64,000 nt of DNA from Struthidea cinerea. Lineage: Eukaryota > Chordata > Aves > Passeriformes > Corcoracidae. Numbering within the stretch: position 1 is the stretch's first letter; each line of letters starts with the position of its first letter. The notes under the pieces are model-generated. The model made no database searches. It was given only the letters and a program-made list of their open reading frames with translations, and had not been told where the DNA came from. This document shows positions 49,359 to 61,222 of the stretch, piece by piece. The stretch spans positions 148,230 to 212,229 of the forward strand of contig VZTI01000688.1 of assembly GCA_013397865.1 (NCBI GenBank), written 5' to 3'. Position numbers and translations under genes: made by a program.

Positions 49359-52034
49359 GCAGCGGCACAGCCCCGGCTGCTGAAGGGAGGTTTGCTAAGA
49401 GCTGCCGCTGCTGCTCTGGGGGCAGGAGCTAAATACAATTAAGGATGGACTGTTCCTGTCTGAGGAAGGTCAAACAAGAAAATGCATTCGTGTCTACCCA
49501 AACTATCCCTGCTATAAAAGGGATCCTCGGAGACTGAACTTCCCTGAGTGCTGCATGGTGACAGCAAGGCCATAGATGTCTTCAAAGAAGGAGACTGCTG
49601 ATTGGCATGGTCATTATTTTATTTTCTTCAGTTTCAACCTAACCTAGAGGCGGGCCCAAAATTCATTTTCTACTGCAATGCACGAACAAAGCTCGACCCC
49701 ACAGTGCCTCACTGTGTGAATCAAACCGTGAGAAAAGCCAAGCATCTTTATTTGTTGTTTGGGCCAGTTTTCAGCAGCTTTTCCTGAACAGCAACCAGAC
49801 CAGTTTGCTTTTGCAAACATTGTCACAGCATGACTTTCCTTTTTTTTTGTTTTCTTTTTATAAGATGAAAGAGTCTTTTGTTTCTCCACCCTCCCTCCTT
49901 TTCAACAAGAGGGAAACAAGAGGGAAAGTTTCCTTTTGACAGGGAAACAAACACTTGATGAAGAGGCTAATAACATTTAAGACACGAACATATTGCAGAC
50001 TTCTGGCCAAAAAAAACATGGAACAGAGGATTTATATCGTGTATGTAGGTTTACAGCACACCCCAATTTTCAGAGCAATAAATCACTGCTTGGGTTCTAA
50101 CCACACAGAGCTAATAAGGACAAAGAGTTACACATTTCTGCCTCTTTGATTTAGCATTCAATCTCAGGTTCAAAGTTCTGATTCTGCTTTATTTTTATGC
50201 AAGCATGTGGGCTGGGGAGATCAGAGGACTCTATTCCATCTCCCCTGCTGCTCCTGTGTTTTATGTAGGTGACAGTTTTTCTACTATAATTTAATTACAA
50301 AAAATAATTGATATCTCCTTGCCCAAGATTAACTGTGCATCTGCCTATGTTATACATAAAATTATGCTACAACTAGAACCATATATATTTTTGAATTAAT
50401 GATGCAGCCCTTGCTCACTCAAAATTCCCACTAAGAAAAAAAAAATTGCATTTAAAAAGGCTGCAGGATCAGTAAATCTAAGCTAAACTTGACAACAGGA
50501 CGATTTTATTCAGGAAGAAATTTTTATTTGGGAAAGAAATTCAAGGCAAATGAGCTGAGTCCATAATGTGCTCAAACAGAAAAAGAGAAAAACATGCTCC
50601 CCATGCTGCCCGAATGGCTGACATAATTTTGCTTGCTTTCCTCCCCTGTTAACTTGAAAATGCAAATTGCTTTGCTGTCAGGGTACATTTGTTCCCACTA
50701 ATTCAAGACACTATAACAAGCCAAAATATTTATTTGGGTTTTTTTTTTTTTTCCACTCCAATTTGTGTTTTCTCATAGTGGGAGCATCATCTACGGATTT
50801 CATTTACTGAAACATTATGCAAACAGCCCTTACGGGAAAGTCACCTCCCTGTAATAGGAAAACTATCCATAAAGAAGGCTGTTAATGCTCTAGGTTGTGT
50901 TGCCTCAAAGGGCCCAAAAGTTCTACTCTGTCCAACACTTAAAAGGCCAAAACACATATCCAAAATAACTGCTCAAATGACCCATTTGGAAAAGCCTTGG
51001 CTTTTCAGAGAAGGGACTCGGATTCTTCCTGCTGTTCAGGGGATGGGATGGACACAGAACACATTCTTTTAATTAGAACTGGATGAGCAAACAGAAGCAG
51101 AGAGCACGTTTTACTGTTCAATCCTCTTTCTGATGCTCCCTCTATTTTAGCTGGGTAAATTAAAAATAAAAATCAAAATTGTTTAATCTTTTCCTTTGAA
51201 AAATGTTTCTGATGGTAACCGGATTTTAATCAATTATCACTTGTGTGAAAAGCATTTCTGCTCCTACAGGAAATAAAATGAGATTTCAGCTTAAAAAAAC
51301 CCCAAAGAATCTGTTTTCCGGACAATTCAGTTTTGCATCCTTCTGGGGGAAAAAAAATCAACATTTTTTAATTAGAATTGTTTGTGCCACTTGAAGGGCT
51401 GAAATTGGCTTCTGCCAGCCCCTTTGTTAAGGTCTGAAAAAGTCCCATGAGTCACCCCTTGGAGGAGTGGAGATGAGTCCAGCCTCACTCCAATGACGAA
51501 ATTCAGAGCCTCTTTGCCATCTGGTCCTTCCATGAGAACTGCTCCATCCATAGCTTCTCTCTAGCAACACTCAAATGAGCTCTAAACAAGTGGATTCTAA
51601 CTTTGGTATCTTAGTTCTGGGCCTAAAATTAGGTGGGATTAATCACACTGCAGAAACTCTGTGAGCAAATCCTTTGTAACTTCTATTTCTTTTCACCTTC
51701 CTCATTCATGGAGCAGCTCATAATACCTCACCTTGTTTTTAGGTGTCCTTTTCACACATATCTAATCTTGCTTTAGTCTCATTTGTCTCTGCTCTGACTT
51801 CTTTGCAGTCCTTAAGTTACCACTTACACACTCAGAACAGAGACACTACTTTAGCAAAGGGTTTAACGATACAAATAAAAAGAAAACAAACCCTCTGAAG
51901 CCCTTCCAGTTTCTCAAACACAACCAGAAGGTAAGTTATGACACTAAAGCCTTCAGTACAGACATGTGTCATTACAGTGAAAAGTATTTTGGCTCCATTT
52001 TACTAAGGATTCTCCACCCAGAAATAAAGTCAAC
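49359..52034. other. Intron 2 stretch near exon 2
   Basis: AT-rich, with a T run at about 50738-50752. Nothing gene-like up to the exon 2 donor. Confidence 0.5.
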
Positions 52035-52040
52035 CCTTAC

Positions 52041-52092
52041 CATTCTCACCAGACGTCTTGTCTTTGCCATTTGTAGCTCCGGTTCCTTGTCT
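52041..52092 (-). CDS. PCP4: PCP4 (PEP-19) middle coding exon
   Basis: This is a 52-base minus-strand exon with a strong acceptor (tttttttcccctgacag, just above 52092) and a consensus donor (G|gtaagg, 52035-52041). It encodes RQGTGATNGKDKTSGEN, residues 4-20 of PCP4, plus the first base of the Asp-21 codon, so it joins exon 3 in phase 1. This is the disordered, polar N-terminal part that precedes the acidic segment and IQ motif. Residue 7 is Thr where the mammalian protein I know has Ala, a mild change in a loosely constrained region. The exon is too short to appear as an open frame of its own and was found from its residues and splice sites. An acceptor two bases further in is possible but would break the frame. 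Confidence 0.95.
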
Positions 52093-52269
52093 CTGTCAGG
52101 GGAAAAAAAACACAAAACAAGAGGTTAGAACACACTTGAACATGCATTTTCCCCTTGGAATTCCTGGTAATTACAGCCTGATTTCTCCTCAGTATGTTGG
52201 ATAATCCATTCACCCTCATGCAATGTTGTTTTGAGACACTGCCAGTGAAACAGGAATGTTTAGTTCCAT

Positions 52270-52326
52270 TTAAAGGTTGGACTCTGTGATCCTGGAGTTC
52301 TTTTCCAATATAAAAGACTCTGATTT
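52270..52326 (+). mobile_element. CR1 LINE, old 3' tail
   Basis: aaggttggactctgtgatcctggagttcttttccaatataaaagactctgattta follows the old CR1 tail pattern (ggttggactagatgatc..ttccaac..gattctgtgattt). Confidence 0.65.
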
Positions 52327-54519
52327 AGGTCCAGCTGCATCACTACGTGTGCCCCTGGATGGAATTATCACAATGAGTGATATATACGTGTGTAATCGGG
52401 TTCCCAGCAGTGCAAGGGGATGAGAGCTACAATGCAGCATTTCATTTCTTCAGCTCCCTGCTGTGCCTCCCCTTCCATGACGCAGGAGGACTATGGTGAA
52501 GTCGTGAGGTTTTGCAGGGACAAAATTATAAGGGTCAAAGCCCAGCCTGAAGTTAATTTGGCCAATGCCACAAAAAAGACACAATAACAATGTTCCTAGA
52601 AATACATTAGCAACAAAAGGAGGGCTAGGGAGAATCTCCATCCTGACTTGACTTTGGGTAGAAGATCCATTTTCTGCTTTGGCCACGAGAGAAGATGGAA
52701 CTTCCCACTTTAATTCACTCTGTCCAAGGAATAGCCTCCTGAATTTCCATGAAAAAGAACTGATTTAAATCACTCTGCCAAGTAACAGGTGGCAAACACC
52801 AGGGCAGTTGAAATATTCACAGTGGCAGAGTACTGGAGTGGTTACAATAGTAGGGAACTTTCCAGCTTAAGAATGGTCACTCTATGAAAATTATTCTGCA
52901 TCCCCAGAGACAGTATCTCAAGGTGGATTAAGGTACCTCAGCCTATGGCAAAACTTACATTCCTTATGCAAAATTATTCATACTTGTGTGTGTTACTGAA
53001 ATAGAACTAAAGAAATCGTCCTCTAGGGTTGTCCACGTAAAAATCTGGGAGTATTAAACTCAGAGAGTAAATCCAGTTGCACTCCGCCATCAGAGGCAGC
53101 ACATCCTCAAGCACCAGGAAAGTGAACAGGTACAGGAGCACTGCAAACTAAATGGTTTTTACCAACATCTGGACAGTCATGTGTATTCTCCTATGAAAAT
53201 GCATACAGCCATACACTTGTCTGAAGGCATTTTCTTTAAAATTTCTGGTTAAAACCTTCTCTGCTTCGGTTTCTGTCTTTTGCCTTTCCAAGCAGCGGTA
53301 TTTCCAAGGTGTATTTTGTATACACAGCTAATGATGAGGTAAGCACAAAACCTTCATGTGTGCTCTTAGCTCTGACAGGGAAAATGAAAATACATTTTTT
53401 TCTCCCTGGAGCCTCAGAGCCAACACAAAAACTTGGCCAGTAACAGAGAATGGGATTCTAAAGGGATAAACACCTTTGACAAAAGCATAAGTTACCAACA
53501 GCCAGAAATCAATAAATCCACCCAACAAGCAGTTTTGCTTTGTACTTTTATTTAAAGTTTATTTAAACTTCCACGTTTCAATTCTAAACAGCACTTTAAA
53601 GAAGATTTTATTGTGTTCATTTACAAAATACCTTATTTTTCCTATCAGTAAAAAGGTACCTATATTCCTTTTTCCTCCCCTGCATATTTTTAAATGCTTT
53701 TTCAAGTTGTCTTATTTTCTGAGCATTTCAGGCTGTGCTACTTAGGCTTTATGAAAGCTTCTCTTTCCTCCCTAGGCTATACCTGTCAGGTTCAGTCTGC
53801 TTATGATGGAGTGCTGGAATATGGATTCACACATTTATTTTGTGTCTTGAGATTTCCCCTCGGGGAGAGGAGAATGTTGTCAAAGAAAAAGAATAAAAAC
53901 TTGGGTTTGGTAATTGAAGGTTTTTCTATTCATGAGGTCATGGTAGTTTTCTTTAAGTCTGAAATCAGCTGCAATACTCTGCAGCCATTTGTTTGATTGG
54001 TGACCACTGGACTTAAAGAGACGAAACCTGAAAGTCTGCCAAACCAGCTTCTGAGAGCTTTTCCTTTAGTTATGGATGTATTTTGACCTGTAAGTCCTGT
54101 GCTGTCTTCCAAGTGACTCCAACGGATTTGAAAGTGAGAATCAGCTTCTCATTAACAAGGCACTGAAACTCAGGAAAAAGCCAGATACAATGGGATCATC
54201 CTCCTGCAAAGGCTTTAGTCCTTTATTTCAATACATTCAGTGGACCTACTTTTCAAAACATTTTCAAGGTGTTGGTATTATTAGCAGCTGGGGTTTCTTC
54301 CTTCTTTCATCACCTTTCATGATGCTACTGCAGGTTGCAGAACGAAGCTGAGGTTTTTTAATGTGGTTCAGAGCAAAAGGGGACTAAACGCGAGGAGGAG
54401 TTACTGGGGGTGTTTTCAAGAAGCAATGGATGAAATGCTGGTATAGCAGATATTGTTCACAGATAAAACAGATTAAATTAAAATCACTGAAACACAGGAA
54501 AAGCAGTATTCATTTCTGG
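52327..54519. other. Intron 1 stretch
   Basis: Nothing recognised. Confidence 0.5.
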
Positions 54520-54590
54520 GATCCGATAGGCTGAACAGCCCCAGCTCCCTCAGCCTTTCCTCATGAGAAGATTCCCATTCCCTGTAACTT
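54520..54590 (-). mobile_element. CR1-like fragment
   Basis: aggctgaacagccccagctccctcagcctttcctcatgagaag is the reverse complement of the conserved CR1 block around gctgaggg..ctggggctgttcagcct. Confidence 0.75.
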
Positions 54591-57500
54591 GCAGCCAGCT
54601 CCCTTCATTCAGAGATTGCTTCTAGAATTCCACAGCGTTTTTTAAGGCAAGCACCAGGACAGAAGCATTGAATAAACTTTCCACCGGGCATCAAAGAAAC
54701 ATCAGAGCTAAAATGAGCATGAGTGCAGACCCGTAACGATTATACAGTAAAACATGATAAACAGTTTTGTTGCTATGTTGCGTAGGAGGAAACAGAGTTT
54801 ATGACTGCTTCGGGCTATATTAATTTTTAACTCAGTGGTTTTACAAAACACCAAAGACATGTAATTAAAAATGTCTCCAAAAATCAAAGTGACTCCCAGT
54901 TTGTCAGCAGAGGAAGCAAAAAAGACTTCTGCCATATGCTCAAAATCCCAGTAAGAAAAGAACAGGTTTGCTTTCCTGTTAAATTCTCAGAGCTACACGC
55001 AGAGGCCAGTTAATGTGGTATGAAAATCTGTACTAAATTAGTCCCCAAGGCGAGCAAACTAAGGTCAAAAGTGAACTTGCAGCCAGGAGGACATTTCAAG
55101 AAGAATGTTAAATTACTGCAGCAGCTTTTCTACTCATTCTTCTAGCCCCTGCTAACCCCAGAGCCTAATTTTTGCCTTTAATCTTACATTCTGTTCTTGT
55201 CTGGAAATAGCCTGACCTTTTCAGCTATGCTTTTAATTAGCACCTCAGTGTTAGGGATTGCAGCCAGGTGTTGATTACAGAATTTTTGGGGGCAGAAGGG
55301 TTGTTTGTTTTATGGTGAGCCACAGAAAGCCCAAGATCAGGGACATGAAACTGCCAGAACATTCTGACAAATGGGCTCTTCCAAATAATAACATCATCCT
55401 GATGCTTCGCCTCAGTGCAGGGTCAACAAGGTACACAGAGCTGTATCCCAGGAAAGCAGTGGCTGCAGATTTTCAACAGGATGTGTTTCTACATAAAAGA
55501 ATGGGAAAAAAAGATCCAAGAGTGGAATTAAAAGAATAGAAACAGGTGGAAAGTTTCTGTAAAGTGGGCAGCAGCAAAAGTCAGCGTAGACTGACAGGGG
55601 TGACGCTATTATAATAATAATATTATTATTATAACTGTGAAATGTTATTAGGATGTTCTGTATTGGCAAGAAGAACAGCAGGGAATTTTTGCATCTCCTA
55701 AGCTTTGTTTTGCTACCCTAAGGTGTGACAGGAGGAAATACACGTTGGTACTAAGCAACACAAAAGAAGCTGTGGCTCTGCCAGCACGGTGCCAAGCAAG
55801 CCTTCCCTCTGCACCACCACCTGTTCTCCATACAAAGATTTCCCTTTAAGAAATTGAATCCAACTGAACTATTTCATAAAGACCTTATTTTTTTTATAGT
55901 CTTCTGCTTTAATTAAAAAAAACTCAGCTGTTTCAGCCTTAATGTGGAAAAAAAAAGTACTGAAAAAATACATTTCAAAGATTTATGAAGTTTATGATCT
56001 TTCTGCAAATAAAAATGTCGCTGAAAATATCTGCTTAGGGACTCGTGATGTTTCCTGAGCAAGGAAAGCTTCCTAATCACAGCAGAATGATCAGGAGATA
56101 CATCAGAATCCAAATGAAAATCCAGAATTTAAGCAGGGGCAAGAACCAAGCAGCTATGACCTGAGATGAGTGGGTCCACTCTGCAGAACTTGGGATTTCA
56201 ATAGGATTATTTAGATTAAGTTCTCCTTTACTGGCGATTTCTATGTCACTACCCCTTTCTGACATCATGTACCAACTTGAAACTATGGCACTCAGCATTT
56301 CACACATTGATGCATGAAAAACATTACTCTTAGCCACAACACAGTAATAATTTGGTTTAAAAAATGGACAAAATAAATCACAATGCTTAAAATAAAAAGA
56401 ACAGGAAAAGTGATGTTGCTGTGACAAAAAGATTTTTGTTTGCTGAAGCTGCCAAGGGCCTCTAAGTAATGGGACTGGAATTTTAGCACCACTGTATTTT
56501 TTGGAATTATAGATCAGAAAGCACGAGAATGAACAGCTGGGAGAGATAAAGTGCACTGCTGGAGAGCCAGGCACAGCTTCTATCATTTCACTCATTTCCT
56601 GCTAATTATGTCTTCTCCAAACTGGTCTGCAGCACAGACAGATGGCAAATCCCAAACCAACTTTGTGACGTACAGGTTCACTCACATCAGTCACCTAAAG
56701 AACATCTGCAGACAGAGCTGAAGAACCCCAAACAGAAGCTTGGATAAAGGAATGAAAATTGCACAAGAAACTACACAAATAAACCCTCCTCACTTGTCTA
56801 CTTGTGCCTCCTTTATAAGCTCCTCCACTCTTCTGCCACATCTTTATAGACGTGGTACTGAGTATTTATGAGATGAAAGTGTCCTTCAAAGGCCACATTT
56901 AAGGGAATTGCACCAGGTACAGAAGAGCTAGCCAGGAGCTTGTCGGAATGATGGATAAATCTGATAATGTGTCTGTTACTTCTGTCTTACACATCACTGT
57001 GCGAAATCACAGACTGCATTTCCTGAGCAACCTGACAGAAAGAAAAATTATTTATCAACTTATACTCCTTCACCTACGTATCCCCTCCTCCCTGCATGCT
57101 CCTCTACTCCAAGGGAGTTTTCCACAGCCAGTTTTCTGGCTGTTCTGCATTGCCAGGGCAGCACAATGTCGCCAGAGCAAGAGCACCAGAATCCATCTTT
57201 CCATTCTGGCTGTCAAAGCTAAATGATCCCCAGCACTTTGACAATTCCTGTAATTATCCTCGTGGGTCAGACAGTTTTCTACTTGACTGGCTCCTGATTG
57301 TCCCTAATTTTATTAAGGCTTTCCTATAGCTATTTTAATAAATTAAAACTACACAGGTGGGCTGAGATGAGCCGATGGGACTCAAACTGCAGTGGCTAAA
57401 AGCTGACAGAGGGACAGTGGTTTTTTTGACTTTTTTAGTCATTGAGGGCACATGGTCATGCACATGAATGCACACTGTCTCAGAGGCAGGCACAGAATTA

Positions 57501-57783
57501 TCTGTCCAAAATTAACAAGTTTCTGATAACTACAAATGGTGTTGTTTGTAGTGTGGTCATTGCCCATGTGGAACACACATTTTTATTTACCTGTCTACAC
57601 AAAATGCACACAGAGTGCCTTAATCAAAGGGTTGCTCACAGGCTTCGGGCATTTGCTTCAGTTTAAGAGGTGTGATTTGTTCACTTTTGTCCAGACAGAG
57701 CTTCTGCCTTGAGGTAAATCCTCAGAACAGGAACTTCTTACTGTACACAGACAGCAGGAGGTCCTTCAGCACTGAGCACACTT
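54591..57783. other. Intron 1 stretch with a chance-length open frame
   Basis: Contains a 26-base AT palindrome (55609-55634) and a 172-codon minus-strand open frame at 56077-56595 ending in a hydrophobic segment. That frame is treated as a lead, not a gene. Confidence 0.4.
55609..55634. repeat. Perfect 26-base AT palindrome
   Basis: ttataataataat followed by attattattataa, with no spacer, formed by an ATT-type microsatellite that changes strand. Confidence 0.9.
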
Positions 57784-58292
57784 AGAACCATGGAAGGGTT
57801 TGGGATGGAAGGACCTTAAAGCCCATCCAGTGCCACCCCTGCCATGGGCAGGGACACCTTCCACTGTCCCAGGCTGCTCCAAGCCCCAATGTCCAACCTG
57901 GCCTTGGGCACTGCCAGGGATCCAGGGGCAGCCACAGCTGCTCTGGGCACCCTGTGCCAGGGCCTCCCCACCCTCCCAGGGAACAATTCCTTCCCAGTAT
58001 CCCATCCAGCCCTGCCCTCTGGCACTGGGAAGCCATTCCCTGTGTCCTGGCCCTCCAGCCCTTGGCAATTGTCTCTCTCCATGGTTCCTGCAGCTCCTTC
58101 AGGCCCTGCAAGGCCACAGTGAGGTCACCCCAGAGCTTCTCCTCTCCAGGCTGAACAATCCCAGCTCTCGCAGCCTTTCCTCCCAGCAGAGCTGCTCCAT
58201 CCCTCTGCTCATCCTGGTGCCTCCTCTGGCCTCTCTCCAGCAGCTCCACATCCTTCCTGTGCTGGGCCCCAGGGCTGGAGGCAGCTCCCAGG
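57784..58292 (-). mobile_element. CR1 LINE, 3' fragment (young type)
   Basis: Tail gaaccatggaagggtttggg, then the full young-type 3' UTR to gggccccagggctggaggcagc. Very similar to the copies at 3465 and 5990. Overlapping open frames on both strands are repeat-derived. Confidence 0.93.
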
Positions 58293-61004
58293 ATAAATTA
58301 GGAGGCATCTGATGAAAATGGGCTGAGGGAATCACTGTCTGGGATACAGGAACCTACTTACAGTGCTGATTTTAAATATTCTAATAGCACAGAAAAGAAC
58401 TTTAGCTGTGCCCCACTTTTGCCGATGCTGGGCTGTAATTTATAAATCAGCACAGTGAGAACCTGCTGATTTTGTATTCACATTCCATATAATGTTCTAA
58501 ACGGAATATTTACACCAACACCAAATGTAATCAACATAATTAGCACAAACAGTAGCTTGCTTAATATTTAGGTTATTAGCATATTTTGAATTAAAACATT
58601 ATTTCTCCAAAGACATTGTAATCACTTTTTTTTTTTTCAGAGGCAGGGATTAATGGAATCTTTGAAGTTAATTTTGAAAGCAGCTGCAAAAATGTGTTTC
58701 CCAAATCCTGTTAATTACCATGCCAGCCATAAGAAGTAATCCTTTTTTTTTTCCTGCAGGAAATGGAAGATTTGATCCAGCACAGTTTATTTACAGGGCT
58801 AACTCAGACATGGACAAGTAATTGTTTTCAACTCAGCAGAATTACTTTTAGGAGTGGAACTGGAACCTCAGTGTGGCACTGTGGAATTTCCCTAAACTGT
58901 ATGTTGGGATTTGTTTAGCAAAGGGCAAACTGAGTAAAATCAGTTACAGAAAAAACCTTCTCACACCACCTGCCAAAAAATGACCTCAATTCTCATTTGG
59001 ACATGGGTGATGCAGCCTGTATCCCAGTTACACTGAGGTTTCCTCGTTATCCATTTCCAAGGTGACCCAAGAGGAGTATTTCAATTACAGAAAAATTGAT
59101 TAAGCTAGATGGCATAAACAAAAAGTGACTGTGGTTCTTAAGGTAGACTCTTCTTTTTTTTTTTCCTCCTATTATTTCTTATCTACTGGTAGCACCAGAC
59201 CTGGCATTACAGATCCAGAAAGGGCATTTTTGGGCAGGAAACCTGCCTTAAGAACTCCTACTTCCCATTAGAGCCCAATACAGCCACACCTTCCCGTCCC
59301 CAAGGCTTCGTTTCTTTGGAAACAATTGTTTGCAAGGTCACACGGAAAATAGGAGCACTAAAATTATTCAAGTTAAAAATAACCCTTCAGCAGAGCTGTG
59401 TTGAAAACAATCATTGAAATGATCCAGCTAAAAAAAGAAATACATATTTCAACTGTTTCTGTTGATCATTTCAGTCGTGTAGTTGATGTCTCTGATCCAC
59501 AAACAGTTGTTCCAGGGCAACCTAAATTCTAAACCTTGGTCCCCTGTGTGGGAAATACAGGCAGGGCACCTGATTAGGAGCAAGAGAACCTTGGGGATCT
59601 GGAAACAACATTTGGATTCAGACAGTATCTTGGGTATCCTTTAATATCAGCAGCCCCAATAGGAAGAGTGTCCTAAGCCAGTTACGGGGCCAGAGTCCCT
59701 GCCTAGGCGTAATATAACTGATTATGGATGGTGGTTTTATAGCAAAAAATTGACTTTATATTTCATTCTTTCAAGCCCTTGTGAAGTTTTGGGTAATGCA
59801 ATTTGCTGAGCTCTAAAGCCAGCCATAATTGAGTTAGAGGTTGTCTTCAAGGGACAGCTTGGATTATTCACGGCGAAAATCTGCGCTGACAAATTGCTTC
59901 ATCTCTGATGATATTGGCTATCATTATTAAAACAGGCTGCTTCTTCCCAGACTGCAAAAATTCTGGTGTTTTTTTTTTTTTTCTGTTGGCGTGTTTTTAT
60001 TTCCAGTTGTACAATTAAAAATAATCTGTTCCTATTTCCCTGCTGTCTCCCTACATATTTCAGAGGTAAACAGGTATTATCACAGTCAGTTGGGCTGCTC
60101 TACTAACTTGGCCGGCCAGGATTTTCCCAAAATATTAATTATGGCAGTTTCAAGCCACCATGCAAAGGAACTTTCTGCCTTCAGCCCCGGGCAAAGCCTT
60201 TGATTTTCAAGACAAGAGCAGGACCAAGTGGCAGGGATGTTTCTGCATCACTTACTCCACTGCTCCACCCACCCCGGGCAGCCTGTCTGGTCACAGGGAG
60301 CGACTCGGAGCAGCCTCCCAGCCATCTGCAGGGATGCCAGGAACTTCTCCAGGGTCATTCCAGCGGCAGGGAATCACTGGACTGCGAGTGTGCCACAGTC
60401 CTGGCAGTGCAGCCTTGCCCAGGGGCTGCACAGCCGGGTGACACAAACCTGGCACCCCTGGCTCCGTGCCACGGGCACATCCCTGCCAGGGGGACCCGGA
60501 ATCGGGCCACAGCATGGGGCATCGCTCAACAGAGGATTTGTCCTGCATTGTTCCGATCTGGATCAGGAATGACCCGCTGAGGGCTTTGGGGGAGCTGCTT
60601 TGTTGGGGGGGGTGGGGGGATGTGGTTCAGAGCAGAGCTCTTGGCACTAGGAGGAAAAACCACAGCCAAGGGATTACAAACAACCCTGCCACAGTGCAAG
60701 GAAAATGGGCAGGGTGAGGCACAAGGTCACCTTGGTCGCCAGGAATCGGGGACAGCAATCAAATAAGCTCACACGTAGCAAGCAGAAGACAAGTCAGGTC
60801 ACTACGTCTGTCCAAGAGATGGACAGAAAATCGGGATTTCCAGAAATCACAAACTCCCAGGACCGTGCAGCTGCTCGGGGAAATTGTTGCTGCGATCCAT
60901 TTCATTGCTAACAGCAGCAGGGAAGATAAGGAAGCAATTTTCACAGAAAAGCTGTAAGAGTTCCCAGGCTCCCTGGCCCCAGCAGAGACACCCCAGGTTA
61001 CCTG
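58293..61004. other. Intron 1 stretch
   Basis: AT-rich block at 58480-58740 (aacataattagcac, ttattagcatatt, cagggattaatgg) resembles conserved noncoding sequence. Moderately GC-rich at 60240-60560, and a G-run (ggggggggtgggggg) at about 60605-60619. No gene recognised. Confidence 0.45.
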
Positions 61005-61222
61005 CCCCAAGACTAAATCCTTCCCTGTGAGGTTGGGCAGGCCCTGGCACAGGTTGCCCAGAGAAACTGCGGCAGCCCCATCCCTGGAAGCGTCCAAGGC
61101 CAGGTTGGACAGGGCTTGGAGCAGCCTGGGATAGCAGAAGGTGTCCCTGCCCAAGGCAGGGATTGGAATGAGAAGATCTTTTAATGCCCTTTCCACCCTA
61201 AACCATTCTGTGATTCTATGAA
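61005..61222 (+). mobile_element. CR1 LINE, 3' fragment
   Basis: From aaatccttccctgtgaggttggg to ccctaaaccattctgtgattctatg, including caggccctggcacaggttgccc. Confidence 0.93.

Larger units (their letters stand above)
23193..52040 (-). other. PCP4 intron 2
   Basis: This 28.8 kb intron is bounded by gtaagg at its 5' end and tttgagcag at its 3' end (minus strand). It holds CR1 fragments in both orientations, simple repeats, a 142-base assembly gap and one longer CR1 copy. The mammalian intron is also tens of kilobases long. I see no additional exon-like frame in it. Confidence 0.9.

Noticed and set aside
48589..49383. Overlapping frames of 193 (minus) and 218 (plus) residues
   Set aside because: Both lie in the GC-rich CR1 copy, where stop codons are rare. 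Repeat-derived.
56581..56595. ATGAGTGAA on the minus strand, encoding Met-Ser-Glu, as PCP4 exon 1
   Set aside because: It is not followed by a GT donor (next bases atgatag) and has no GC-rich leader. Coincidental match to the expected first three residues.
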